Positions 1 to 11,545 of a DNA stretch of 64,000 nt are shown here, one piece after another. The notes under the pieces were generated by a model that was not told the origin of the DNA, searched no databases, and worked only from the letters and a program-made list of their open reading frames with translations. The position numbers and the translations under genes are program-made. Source of the DNA: Ganoderma boninense (taxonomy: Eukaryota > Basidiomycota > Agaricomycetes > Polyporales > Polyporaceae); the NCBI GenBank assembly GCA_002900995.3, contig CM035309.1, positions 2,486,389 through 2,550,388 of the forward strand. Direction: 5' to 3'. The stretch's first letter is position 1, and every line of letters starts with the position of its first letter.

Positions 1-225
1 CGGGCCGAGTTTCCCCACACCTCCTCGCGTTCCTGGCCGCAGGTGATATGCGGGCAAGCGGCATTCAGAAGCCCTTCAAGACGATCGCCTCCTCAACTCG
101 TAGCCGACCCCGTGGGGTCAGGTGGGGTACGCTAGGCTCGTGATGGGATGTAGGGCGGCGAATAAAACACGTCCTGTGACGGAACGAGTGTTCGCCGTCT
201 TGTGTCTGAGTCGTGTGTGCTCACC

Positions 226-2675
226 ATGACCACGACCACGACGACCCAATTCTCTTCGAGCTCGCTCGACGCACAGGCTGTGGTCCGAGATATGTCGCCA
301 CTTTCGAAGGACGGCACGACACGCGTGCAGGAGCGGCGCATCGAGGACGTGGAGAAGGAGGTTGGGTCCATCACAAGCGGGGCGGAGACGCAGCGTACGT
401 ATCTTATTCGGTATTCGACCTAGAGTCTCCCTCCTTTCCTTTGTTGTTGAGCTCATTGGCTCCTGCGTATCGCAGCCGCTGCAGGTATCGATGCTGAAGT
501 CGCAGGTGAGTTGTTATAACAACGTTCAGGAGAGGTAGAGCTGACGGCATGGGGGACAGAGTTCTTCTCGACTCGTGGAAACGGTCCCATCGAAATTGAC
601 GAGGCGACGGACAGGCGGCTCAGGTGGATGATCCACAAGCGCGTTCTCGTGAGTGCATGTGCTGTCTAGTTGGCGGCATACGAAGGCCTTACTGGTTATG
701 CTCCCAAGGTCGTCATGGTCGTCACTTACTTCGCCCAGACGCTTGACAAGGGGTAAGGGAGACTATCTTAAGTGATGGTACATGGCGTAACATGTTCGTG
801 CTAGGACAATCAACTTTGCGTCCATTATGGGCATCGTCGAGGACACACACCTCGTCGGCCAGCAGTATTCTTGGCTTACGACCTGCGGTATGCCTCCTTG
901 AAGTTCGATTTTCGGTTGCCTGTGTTGACTCACCTTGCCCATAGTGTATCTTGCCATGTGAGCGTTACGTCAAGGTCGTGTCGTCGACGTCTCCTCACCT
1001 GAATATTCTCCAGTCTGGCTTGGGAGTTTCCTACAAATCGACTCATCCAACGTTTGCCAATTGGCAAGTACCTCGCCTTCAAGTGAGTTATTCCATCTCC
1101 TCTCCCTCTTTTCACGACTTATGCTCCTGCTAAAAATATATCACCAATGATCATTAGCATCTCAGCTTGGGGTGCCGTCTTGGCGTGCACAGCGGCGTGC
1201 AAGAATTTCACCGGTCTGATCATCGTGCGGACATTGCTCGGCGTCTTCGAGACAGTCTGCCAGCCTGCGTTCGTCTTTCTCTCGACGATGTGGTATCGGC
1301 GCGAGGAACAGGCACTCGTAATTGGCGCGTTCTATTCTATGAACGGCTTCCAGCAGTGCGTGGGTGGGCTTCTCGCTTATGGTGTCGCCCATATCCACAA
1401 CCAGCCTCTGAAGAACTGGCAAATCTTGTTCACGGTGCGTCCGTATTCAGATAGTGCTGCTCCAGGAGGGTTGTTTGTTGATACTATAGACACTGACAGA
1501 TCCTTGGCTGCGTGACGTTTGCTTGGGGCATCTTCGTTGGGTTTTGGCTCCCGGACTCGCCCATGCGTGCGAAGTGCTTCTCGCCCGAGGATCGGCTGCT
1601 CATGGCAGAGCGTGTGCGGAAGAACGAGACCGGTATTCAGAACAAGGAGTTCAAGGTGTGTACGCACGGAATTATGGTCTGCCCCACGACCTGACTTCAA
1701 TTTGCAGTGGTACCAAGCACGCGAGGCCTTCACGGACCCTATCGTTCTGAGCTGCACTCTCATCTCTGTGAATCCTCCAGTATTTCTGAACACGCTCAAT
1801 ACACATGCTGACTTCTCGGTCATGCCGTCGTAGTTCACAAATGGCCTTCCTCCCGGCGGCCTCGGCGCGTTTTCCAACCTCATCATCACAGCCTTTGGCT
1901 ACACTCGACTGCAGACCTATCTGCTGGCCATCGCGCAAGGAGCGATAATCATGGCCTTCCTCTTCAGTGCCGCCTACCTTTCCAAGAAGTACAACCAGAA
2001 GATACTCTTCGGGATCATCTACACGCTTCCGAGCATCATCGGTACCATCGTATTCATAAGTGAGTCTCGGCTCCGCCTGTGTCTGGCGGCCAACCTGACC
2101 ATCTTGTCAGCCGTACCGACCAGGACCGACACCAAGGTCGGCTTGCTGATCTCGTTCTAGTACGTCTCACCCCAGCTTCATTGATCTGGCAGGGCGAATG
2201 CTCACTCTGCTCGGCAATCTAGCCTGACCATGGCTTTCGGCGCCGTATCGGTGCTCAACCTCGCGATCATGTCAAACAACGTCGCGGGACGCACGAAGCA
2301 GGTAATCGCATCGTCGCTCGTCTTCGTGGCATGGGCGGTCGGAAATGCGGTCGGACCACAAGTGTTTCGCGCGAACGACTCCCCACGGTACATCAAGGCG
2401 TTCATCGCGCACCTGGTCGTGTACTGCGTGCAGCTCGCCGCGCTCTTCTTCCTCCGGCTGTGCCTGATGCGGCTGAACGTCCTCAAGCGGCGAGAGGCGG
2501 CCCTTCGGGAACTAAGTGGGAGTGCAGAAGAGAGGGTGGGTCTTTCTGGCTGGCTTACTACGACGCTGGCAATGCTGAGCAGATTCGGTCTTTGCAGGAC
2601 GAGCAAATCACTCACACACACGCCTTCGATGATCTTACTGACCAGGAAAACCCCGACTTCCGCTACACGTACTAG
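226..2675 (+). CDS. MFS transporter, allantoate permease (Dal5) family
   Basis: A proton-coupled plasma-membrane permease of the anion:cation symporter group, whose members import organic anions, vitamins or ureides; the substrate cannot be read from sequence. About ten introns. The first exons (226-394, 476-505, 539-648, 709-752) join in frame. The N-terminus is hydrophilic, then come the family landmarks: TINFASIMG, QQYSWLTTC, EFPTNRLIQRLPIGKYLAF, FETVCQPAF after transmembrane helix 4, and WLPDSP ending helix 6. The second half has GLPPGGLGAFSNLIITAFGY and later YLTMAFGAVSVLNLAIMSNNVAGRTK, and ends in an acidic tail. The ATG at 226 is chosen because it opens the Thr/Ser-rich leader. No inactivating lesion seen. 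Family assignment is secure; substrate unknown. Confidence 0.88.
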
Positions 2676-4574
2676 GCCGTCATTTTTGTATCTCACGGTT
2701 AGTACTCTTGGATCGTTCTCCACTCATGGCCGCCTCTGGGTACTATCGGTTGGTCTCCTATGTTGTTCAATAGTTCTTTTAACGACAATTACCAGAAGAA
2801 TGATTCTCTTGTGTCATGTGCCACTAGCACGTACGAAGTACGGTATTACGGCTCGACGATTTCACTCACCAGTTCCGACTAATGATCAACTGGAAGGTCG
2901 TGTCGACAAGCAATTCAAAGTCAGATAACTGTATTTGTGTCGCCGATAAGTCAGTCCCGATCGAGGTAAATGCATCCTTTAAACTCCGCCCCCGCTCTAC
3001 GGAGGCCTGGCCTCTTCGGCTCGAACCTCAACCAACTTGATCCAGTCGGGTTCCTTGTCACAATCCTGGCCAAGAGGTCACATCTTCGTTACGGTGGGTT
3101 TTTGCGCCAATGTCTATCGTTACACAGCCGCACGGCGCGGCGGAGTTTACCAACATGCTCCCGAGCGGTGCATAAGTACCACGAGCGAGCTTGAACATGA
3201 AGTTGGAACGCCGGGAGAACGCCGAGTTTGATTATAACCAGGAACGGGCGGGACGCTGTATGATGTATCCTTCAGCCTTGGCTCTTGACTTACTAGTTCT
3301 GCCATAGAGCGGACACACCGCTGCTTCCAATCTGCCCCTTTAACTCAATGCATGGTCTATCCCCGGCTGAATCAGCGCCTTCCTTCCCCAATCAGAGCCT
3401 GATGCTCAGACGGATTGGTGTGTTCGAATTCAATTCCTTTTGGCTATACAGTTCACTTCTGATGTGCCATGCGCGCTTCCATGCGGGCTGCGTCCATGCG
3501 GGGAAGCCTTCTACAGAACTGGCAGTGGATGCCACACGCGCGCTACAATGGCTGGATCACAGCTAGTTCACGATGTCCAAAAGAATGCCGTGGGGAATGT
3601 ATGCTGAACCCGGATAGCCATGGTCAAAATTGCTATGCTTCTTACGAGCTTTGTGGATCGTAGTGCCCAGCCTCTCCGACGGCCAAGGTCCACACGGGGA
3701 CATCGTGGCGGTTGGCATCTCGCCGCCTCCTGGTGAAACTCTCCACTAGGCGACGACCCACCACACTGTCTTGCTCAAAGTGATACTGAGTTGGGGGCTC
3801 GACAGGCGCCAAGGCAAGTGTTACTCGTATATGGCCATGTATATGGTTAGAAGGGACTTACTGTTGCGGGAATATTTTCCGCTTCACGCAGGTGCCGGGA
3901 TCACTACTGAGAAATTGTCCAAGGCTCATGGACTTGACCCACGGCATGTATACCAGATATTGTTTCAGCTTGTCCATGGAAGGAAAGGTGGTTCATATCA
4001 TTGGGTAGTCTATGGTACTAACGCCCCGTGGCAGGATATACATCCGTGGAGATGGAGACGTCCTCAATCGGGTGACTGCAAACTTAGCACATCTCCAGAC
4101 TGGCGACGGACGCTTATGAAAGCTACTCACATTTCTGACATGACCAAAGATGGTGCTATACCTCTCTTTCCTGATGTGAGTTTGTTTCATAGTCCTCGCG
4201 CCTGGGTACACATGCAACTTTCGCACAGAACGGGCAGTTGGAAGGTTTACGCATCGGAATGGTACCTGAACCTTCGCCCACAGGAACGATAGAGCGCGTT
4301 CCGTCCTCGCCCGGTGCAGTGTAAAGGACTCCACTGCGCCAACGACAGAGAAGGCACCGTCATGTGGACATCAGTCCTTAGCGCAACATTGAACCGAAGA
4401 AGCTTTCTTACTTGTCAAGGGGAGAAATCACGAAGATTTTGAACGTGGTGATGGTGATGTTCACAGGTCGAAAGCTCGTTGCATCTCTCAAGAGCAGGGC
4501 GTTGTGAAAACACTTTTAAAACAGCTCTTAGACCTGAAAATTACGAATAGTTCTCGCCACCTTCATCCCAGACC
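2676..4574. other. intergenic, no recognisable gene
   Basis: About 1.9 kb of lower-GC sequence between the permease and the oxononanoate synthase-like gene. The longest open stretch is 3771-4292 (+, 173 codons). It has no family motif I know, no clear splice structure and no codon regularity like the neighbours. The last 150 bases are the likely promoter of the downstream gene. Confidence 0.5.
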
Positions 4575-5975
4575 ATGTCTTTCAGCCCCCTCGCAGCATC
4601 TCTCAGCAAAGCTATTGCAAAGCGTCAGAAGTTCTCCATCCCCACGTTGGACCTCCTTGAAGAGTCCCCACTCTCTGCCCCTGACGTTTTTTCCAATGAC
4701 TATCTCTCCCTCACTGTTGACCCAGCCCTTCGCACTGCAGCCCTGAAGATGCTGTCGGAGACAGATCGCATTGTTGGAAGCAGCGGTGCCCGGGTACTCC
4801 ACGGCAACACCGCGGTCCATGTCGCCTTCGAAACCCGCATGAGGGACTTCTTCGGCGCTCCCGCCGCCCTCCTCTGCAACTCCGGCTTCGACGCCAACGT
4901 CGCATTCTGGAAATCTATTCCTCAGCGCGGAGACGCGATCATAATCGACGAGCTTGTCCACGCTTCTAGCCGCGACGGCATGGCAGAGTGCCGGGCCAAA
5001 GACTCCGTGTACTCCTTCAAGCACAACTCGGTGGACTCGTTTCACGAGTGCCTAGTACGGGTCCTCGACGCGCACCCTGCAATTTCTGCTGGGAAGTCGA
5101 CTGTGTTCATTGCAGTGGAGAGTCTCTATAGCATGGATGGCGACTTTGCTCCGCTCTCCGAGATCGTGCAGCTCGTAGACGAGCTTGTCCCGCACGGTTG
5201 TCGCCACATCATGGTTGACGAAGCCCACTCCACCGGAATCCTCGGCCCTCAAGGGCGGGGGCTCATCGCCGCCCTCGGATTGGCAGGACGGATCGATACT
5301 GTGCTTCACACGTTCGGGAAGGCACGCGCAGCTAGTGGTGGTGGGTCCAATATTTTCTTGGCCCGCTATCTAGCCGATTGCTGACGCGAAGTTTACAGCG
5401 GTGATTCTTACCACTCCCGTCGTCCGTCAATATATCATCAATTATGGCCGGCCATTCATATTTACGACATCGATGCCGCGCACATCCGTATGCGTCTTGA
5501 ATGCCTCGTTCGACCACATCGGTGGTCGTGCTGGAGATGAGGTGAGCAGGCCGCCTCACCTCGTCATATCCGCCTAAATAGGTCTCGGCAGGGACGAGAA
5601 CGCCTTCGGCGCATCGCCGACTATTTCCATCAGCTACTGAACGAAGCATTCAAGCACATTCCGCCCAACCTTCTCTCCCTCCGTGCCAGACCCATGCCGT
5701 CGAGCTTCCCGAGCGACATCGTCAGCCCCATCTTCCCCATCCTCACTGAGCATCCGACCGCGCTCGCAGCGTACCTCCGCCAGTTCGGATACGCTTGCAT
5801 CTCGGTCCCGTACCCTGCAGTGCCCCGCGGGGAGGAGCGCATCCGGGTTGTCGTTCACGCCGCGAACCAACCAGAGGAGCTGAGAGAGCTGGTGGACCAC
5901 ATGTCGCAATGGGCGGCGAGAATGCAGTCACAGACCATTCAGCCGGAGATGCCGCCCATTCGGCCAAGGCTGTAG
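4575..5975 (+). CDS. 8-amino-7-oxononanoate synthase-like alpha-oxoamine synthase
   Basis: A PLP-dependent enzyme that condenses an amino acid with an acyl-CoA, releasing CO2; the closest match is KAPA synthase (BioF, biotin pathway). Exons 4575-5340, 5399-5541 and 5592-5975 total 1293 nt, giving 430 residues, a normal family length. Visible landmarks are FSNDYLSL, GSSGARVLHGN, the substrate-side DELVHASSRDG, VDEAHSTGILGPQGRG (aspartate that contacts PLP) and HTFGKARAASG, where Lys249 is the Schiff-base lysine. The C-terminus ends PRL, which resembles a type 1 peroxisomal signal; fungal BioF is known to be peroxisomal. A broken paralogue lies at about 11 kb on the other strand. A role in sphingoid-like secondary metabolism cannot be excluded. 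Confidence 0.88.
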
Positions 5976-7271
5976 GGTGATGTAGTCCAGCGCTGCGCTG
6001 ACAGGTATCTCGGAACCTTGTGTCATGGTAGTGCCTCGGCCGGCTTCTTAAACCAGAACCAGTAGCACCACCTGAAGGGAAGAGCGTTGTAGGATAGAAA
6101 CAGGTAGCACCTGGAAAACATGATAACTTGCCGACAGATTAAATAAGAAGAACTTGAAACGTATTGCAAGCACGATCTCGAAATTCAACTGTTAAGGGGC
6201 GATCGATACTCTTGGATTTCTGGGATGCGGTGTCGGTATATCAGGAGTACGCGGGCTCCTGCCGAAGCTGGGCCCATGCAAGCCAAATGTACCCCCTGGG
6301 TGCCCTACGGCGAAGCTATTCGTAGCGGAGAGGGTGATGTTCACAAAGCTTCGTGATTTCGTTCATTAAGAGCATCCGAAAGCTTGAATGTATCTATGAT
6401 ATGTCGTCTTTTCGTATATTCCGCGAGGAAGCACGAATGCGGGCTAACTCGAATTTGTCAGCAGTATCGTCACTCTTAAACCCTACTAAGCACTGGATAT
6501 CCACGGAGTCCCCTTCGCCTCGGCTTGCACCGATCAGCCCGATTTCAAATGCACTGCGATGAGCAGCGTGGTCCATGAGGAGCTTCTGTGGCAGGAAAGA
6601 TGGATGCTCTGTGGGAATGTGTTTGAGATGCGAGTAAAGGATAGCCTGGACGACTCTACGGTTCGTCTGAGAACCGGTGCCCGGAGCGCTCTAACACTTC
6701 TCACTTCTCCGCCGCGCATGAGGGAGGGCTTCTGTGACTGCAATTTCTGCCGAGCGAACCTTTGGTTGACATAAATACGTACGCGTACACATCCCGCAGC
6801 TTCTTTCCTGCGAAAGGATGAATCAGGTGTTACTTGTCAGAAGGATGACACACGTAGCTCCCATGGAGAATTCGCGTGGGGGAGAGGTGCGAGCTGTGGT
6901 GTGACAGGTCCCCAGGTGAAGGGGCCAAAGAATAACACGAGTCATCGCCAGATTAATGGGTGGATGATCAGGATGATTGTGGTCAGGGAAGGTCCTGGGC
7001 GGCGCAAGGCCGCCCAAGGCTTGGCAAGGTTCAGCTACTAGGGCAATAGAGAAAGAATCACAACATTCGGGCAAGATGTTGAGTCGAAGGTGTGCTCTCA
7101 CCGCGTTCAAAACTCTACAGAGCGCAAGACCCACCGTGCCCCCCGAGAATCATCCCTCATAGTCCGTAGGCGCGTGCCACCTGGGGCCAGAGCAACTTCA
7201 TCGCCGCCTTGAGCCGTGCTCGTCCAGCCTGAAACTCCTCATCTCCAACATCATCCGACGTTTACGACATC
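5976..7271. other. intergenic, no recognisable gene
   Basis: About 1.3 kb. It holds the 3' region of the PLP enzyme gene and the promoter region of the membrane-protein gene. Only short open stretches without motifs are present on either strand. Confidence 0.5.
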
Positions 7272-8810
7272 ATGTCCTCTAGTTTTCCGCTTTCGAAGGC
7301 CTACTTCGTGGCGTTGTTCTGTGAAGCTATCCTCCATGGTAAGATAGTCAGCATAGCGTCCCGCCACCTAAATCATTGACCGATGAGCAACGGCAGGAAT
7401 TTTCACAGTGCTGGCACCTGGTGCAGTGTACCTCCTCCTGTAAGCCACGCGCGTTCCCTCCAGTGTGCTGGAGAGAAGGATCTCACTGGGAACTCAAGGC
7501 GTAAACGGGGTCACCGGAAACACCAAGGAGAATTGGGCTCCACAACCAACACAGTCATGCTAATATTGACTGTGTTGATGTACGCCCTTTCGACGGCACA
7601 TATCGCGCTCCACCTCCGCCAAAACCTGATCGCCTTCTTCGATCAGCATGCCGCGGACGGGTCGTTGAGCATACTCAACGACCAGGGCAATCCACTCGTC
7701 TACACACAAATTGCCCTGGAGGTAATCAACGTGAGTGTGGAAACTGGACTCATTTACGTGACTATTTCCACTAATTGTGCATGCTGCCTGGCTCGTAGTG
7801 TCTCATCGGTGTACGTGGCTTTCCCTTCGCTGACTGCTTCTCGTCCTAACAACTCGTTCTAGGATTCAATCGTCGCGTGGAGGGCTTGGGTACTCTGGGG
7901 ACGGGATTATCGAATAATAAGTCCCCCGATGCTCTTCATTGCTGGCGGCCTAGGTATGGAACCATTGATGAGGTTCGAAGGAGGAAGACTCACCATCGCC
8001 GTGCTTGCTCTAGCATCAGGAATTGGGATGGTCCGCGCCTTCGCAGCGTCGCCGGCGGGACAAGAGGTTTATAGCGGAGAGATCATGAACTGGTTCTTGG
8101 CCTTTGGTGCGTTGACGTTTGTGTCAAATGTGTACTGCGTCGTCATCATCTCCTACAAAGCATGGTGAGTGCGCAAGTATCAGTATCAGGCAACTGGTCG
8201 GCTCAGATAGAGAAACTCACTTGCATTCAGGACGACATTCCGCGCTATCAGCCGTGTTCGGAAGGGGGTAGTGATCCACGGCCGGAAGTACCACAGCGCC
8301 GTCTTGATCATCGTCGAGTCGGGCGTGGTGTACTGTGTTGCGCTGGTGAGCCAAGAATGCTGCTATGGCACAAATGCACTGACTACATGAACGTACTAAA
8401 GGTTATAGCGATCGCCCTATTCATCGCTGACAACAACGGTGTCTACGCTGTCGCCGATATCCTCGGTCACCTTACGGTACGATATCCACTTGACGTTCGC
8501 TGGTTTCGCTTTTTTGATGACCAGCGTTTCACAGGGGATTTACCCTACTGTTATCATCGTACTTGTCAGTTTGAAGATGTCCTTTTACGACGATATCACG
8601 CACGCAGAGAAGACCATGACGACGTTCCAAGCCGCACAGGGGACGGCTGGGTTGAGCACCGCCTCCACTGCGTCCCGGAGAGCTCGTGGTGGTGAGGAGA
8701 CTGGAGCGACAGAGGCGGAAAACACGTTTGTCCTAGAGCCCTTTTCGCAGCGAAAGGGGCTCCGTACGGAGCACTCAGACAGTTCTTCAAAGGGCGAAGG
8801 CGTAGTATAG
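7272..8810 (+). CDS. seven-helix membrane protein of an Agaricomycete-expanded family
   Basis: A multi-pass membrane protein of unknown function. About eight exons. It starts MSSSFPLSKAYFVALFCEAI, followed by GIFTVLAPGAVYLLL (helix 1), TVMLILTVLMYALSTAHIAL (helix 2), then the family signature read across two introns, CLIGDSIVAWRAWVLWGRDY. Further hydrophobic segments follow (LTIAVLALASGIGMV, WFLAFGALTFVSNVYCVVII, SAVLIIVESGVVYCVAL, VIAIALFIADNNGVYAV), and the protein ends in a hydrophilic Ser/Thr/Glu-rich tail. The same layout, including the VESgxvY helix, recurs in the damaged gene at 55 kb. The family is abundant in mushroom-forming fungi and usually annotated as hypothetical; a receptor-like topology is inference only. 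Confidence 0.75.
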
Positions 8811-9368
8811 GCTTCAGGTTCACATTCCAGCGAGTTACGCAGGCGGCAGCGGATAACTTATTTGAAATGATTACGTAGCGGACTGTTATGTAGCGCCGGG
8901 TGCAGCGGCAGAGGCCCACTTTCCCTTCCCCCCTTTTCTTGCACGACATCGTCACCGCAGCTCTTCCTACATTTGCTGTATCTCTGAGTCTGCCAGGTAT
9001 CCGGAAACTACATCTCAGGGACCGCGGAACGACAGTTCATCGCTCGTTTGACTCCCCAAGAAGATTGCATCCCTCTTCCTCCCCATCCCGTCAAACCTTC
9101 TTAACGCGGAGGGTAGAACCATCAAAGATGGACGCCGTCTTCTGTCCCTCTCCAACGTGCGTGATACCACTGAAAAAGTGCGGAATCGACTTCTCTGCCG
9201 GGAAATATCCGCCCCAAGACAACAGGCGCTTCGAGAAGCCCTAGGTGCGTGAAGGGCGATCACGGATCCCTGCCTCGCGCCCTGTGTGGATTGAACTCAG
9301 ATATAACACGTTGCAGAGCCTCTGGTAGTCTCCGCTCCTCGTCTCGCCTGAATTCTTCCAATTACGCC
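8811..9368. other. intergenic, no recognisable gene
   Basis: About 560 bases between the membrane-protein gene and the acetyltransferase gene. CT-rich stretches are present, as in basidiomycete promoters. Overlapping open stretches near 8900-9260 on both strands show no motif. Confidence 0.5.
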
Positions 9369-10390
9369 ATGCCTGTACACCCTGATGCCTATGTCCGCCC
9401 CGCAAGGCCGTCAGAGGCTCCCATAATCACTGACATCCTCACCCGTGCCTTCCTAAACGACCCCGCAATGTCTTACTACGGCGTTGTTACTGCTCTAGTC
9501 CAGGATCCGGAAAATCCTACTCCTTCTGAGCAAAAGACAATCCGCGCTCTCCGTGTCTTTCAGGGCTTGATGCTCAAGATACCAATCCTCACCGGAGGCA
9601 ACGTCGACGTCGTCGTCATTCCTAGCGATCCTGACAGCTCGTCTTCAAAGGGAAACGAAGGAAAACCATCGAAGGAGCAGATTATCGGGGCATCCCTATG
9701 GCTTCCCCCAGGTGTTACCCTCGATTTGAGCCTGTGGACGATCCTCCGCGCGGGGGCCTACAAGGTCGCGTTCACGTGGGGTTTGACCAGCGTCAAGGTA
9801 CAGTACCTATCGATGTACCTCCCAGCAAAAGCACCCACGGCTTACTGAATATTCACAGAGACTGGCGGGAGACTACACATCGGCGATGGAGCGAAGATTC
9901 GAAACCGAGTTCAAGGCCCGTGGCCTGGATCGCCTTGACAGCTGGCACATCTTCGCGATAGCGGTCGACCCACCGTACCAGGGTCTAGGTATCGTCCGAG
10001 CTCCCGTCTGACCGCATGTGCGACTGCTGACGTGGGTTTTTGTATTGGTCACCCAGGCTACTCCACCGTGCTCCTCAACGAAGGCTTCCGCCGCGCGTCC
10101 CACAAACCAGTGCACCTCAGCGCATCTTCTCCCAAGAATAGAGAACTCTACGATCATTTCGGTTTTGACGTCCGTCTCTCCATTTCTTGCTTACATACAC
10201 CTGACTAATCCTATTTCACTAGCTCGTGGAGACACTGAAGGTCGGTGTCGGCGAGGTCGACGAAAACGGCGTCCAAGCGCGCGGTGAGGCCGCAGTTGGG
10301 ATCCCAGAGTTCGTCATGATCAAGGTGAGTCGCGGCCTCGTCGCGAACGGTAGCTTGAACTGACGAAATCTCCTGCAGTGGAATACTTGA
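9369..10390 (+). CDS. GNAT-family N-acetyltransferase
   Basis: Likely acyl-CoA-dependent N-acetyltransferase acting on a small molecule. Exons 9369-9797, 9859-9988, 10057-10169, 10223-10324 and 10379-10390 add to 786 nt (261 residues); the last exon codes only Trp-Asn-Thr-stop. The N-terminal YVRPARPSEAPIITDILTRA is the usual GNAT opening. The acetyl-CoA loop is WHIFAIAVDPPYQGLGYSTVL, with the QGxG element reconstructed across intron 2. HLSASSPKNRELYDHFGFD is the C-terminal strand-helix that fungal small-molecule GNATs share. Substrate not deducible. It lies between the membrane-protein gene and the PLP-enzyme pseudogene. Confidence 0.85.
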
Positions 10391-10854
10391 GTCACATTGG
10401 GATATTCTGTGCGCCGCTCATTGCCGATCTTGCAGACATTCAAGTATTCTTTCGTAATGAGAACAATTGCTACATCACGCCCTTGTTCGTTGACAACTTC
10501 GTCGCTCCCAACCATGCGAGATGAATGTCCTGTAATAGGGTCTATCGTCAAAGCGACGGAAAGCCCTCCCGGGGATGGAGACCCCTTCAGCTGGCTCACT
10601 GCCTGGTAGCGACGGCAGTCAATCTTGAAGAAAGTCGGCGGAGGGTTTTGGGGCGGGGATGAGCGTCGGCGCTGCGCCCGTGTGCTTCCATGCGCAAGGC
10701 GAGAACACCCTGGCAACTGATGTGGCCTTCTCTGATCTACTCCCTTGTGATATCCTTCGAAGGGGCCCGGAGTTGTCGTTGAATCACATGAAAGACCAAG
10801 ACGTCCGACGTGAGTCGTGGCTACATCGACCGGGGGAGAGGCCGTCTTTAGTAT
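10391..10854. other. intergenic, no recognisable gene
   Basis: About 460 bases between the acetyltransferase stop and the pseudogene. Nothing recognisable. Confidence 0.45.
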
Positions 10855-11545
10855 GAATAGATAGATGTACTTGGCAGGGAGGGAGCGAAAACGAAGTCCC
10901 GGCCATAATTGATAATATACTGCCGGACGATGTTATGTGTAAGGACGACAGCTATATACGCGTCAGATTGGGGAGATTTTTGACATACCACAACATGCGG
11001 CGTGCACGTTGCCAAGCGCGTGGAGAACGGTATCAATCCGCGAAGCTAGAGCAAGTGCAGCGACGGGATCCCCGCCCTTGCAGACCATATATTCCAGCGG
11101 AGTGCGCCTCATCGACCATGATATGAACGCAGTTACGAGGAGCAAGGCTGCCCACGACTTGCACAATCTCTGGAAGCGAAGTGAAGTAGCCGTCCATGTT
11201 GTACAAAGCCTCCATACACAGTAGCTTTCCCTGCAATCACCGCTGGATGCATGCCGAGGACACGCATGATGCATTCGCGGAACGAGGTGAGCGAATTGTG
11301 TTTGAAGGTCTACAGCGCGTTCTTCGCGCGCACTCCCCAAGCCGTCGCGCGTGGATACATGGATGAAGTCGTCTATGGTAATTGCGTCTCCAAACTGGAG
11401 GATGGTCCGCCACAACGCGACGCTGGCGTCGTAGCCGGATTTGCAGAGGAGGGCGGCGGGCGCGCCGAAGAAGCCCTTCATACGGGGTTCAAAGGCGACA
11501 TAGGCCGAGGCGAGAGCCACCGCTGCCTAGGACGGGGTCCGCCTC
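10855..11545 (-). pseudogene. decayed alpha-oxoamine synthase copy
   Basis: A clear relic of the gene at 4575-5975, in the opposite orientation. Matching blocks in order are AYVAFEPRMKGFFGAPAALL, CKSGYDASVALWRTI, GDAITIDDFIHVSTRDGL, VDEAHSAG, SRIDTVLHALGN and, after a conserved intron position, NIVRQYIINYGRDFVFA. The reading frame changes at least twice between the blocks. The PLP lysine is replaced by asparagine (HTFGK in the intact copy, HALGN here). The first 70 or so residues and the last 130 are missing. It cannot encode an active enzyme. Confidence 0.85.

Noticed and set aside
3771..4292. 173-codon open frame (+)
   Set aside because: No family motif, no conserved splice structure, and composition unlike neighbouring genes; probably chance.
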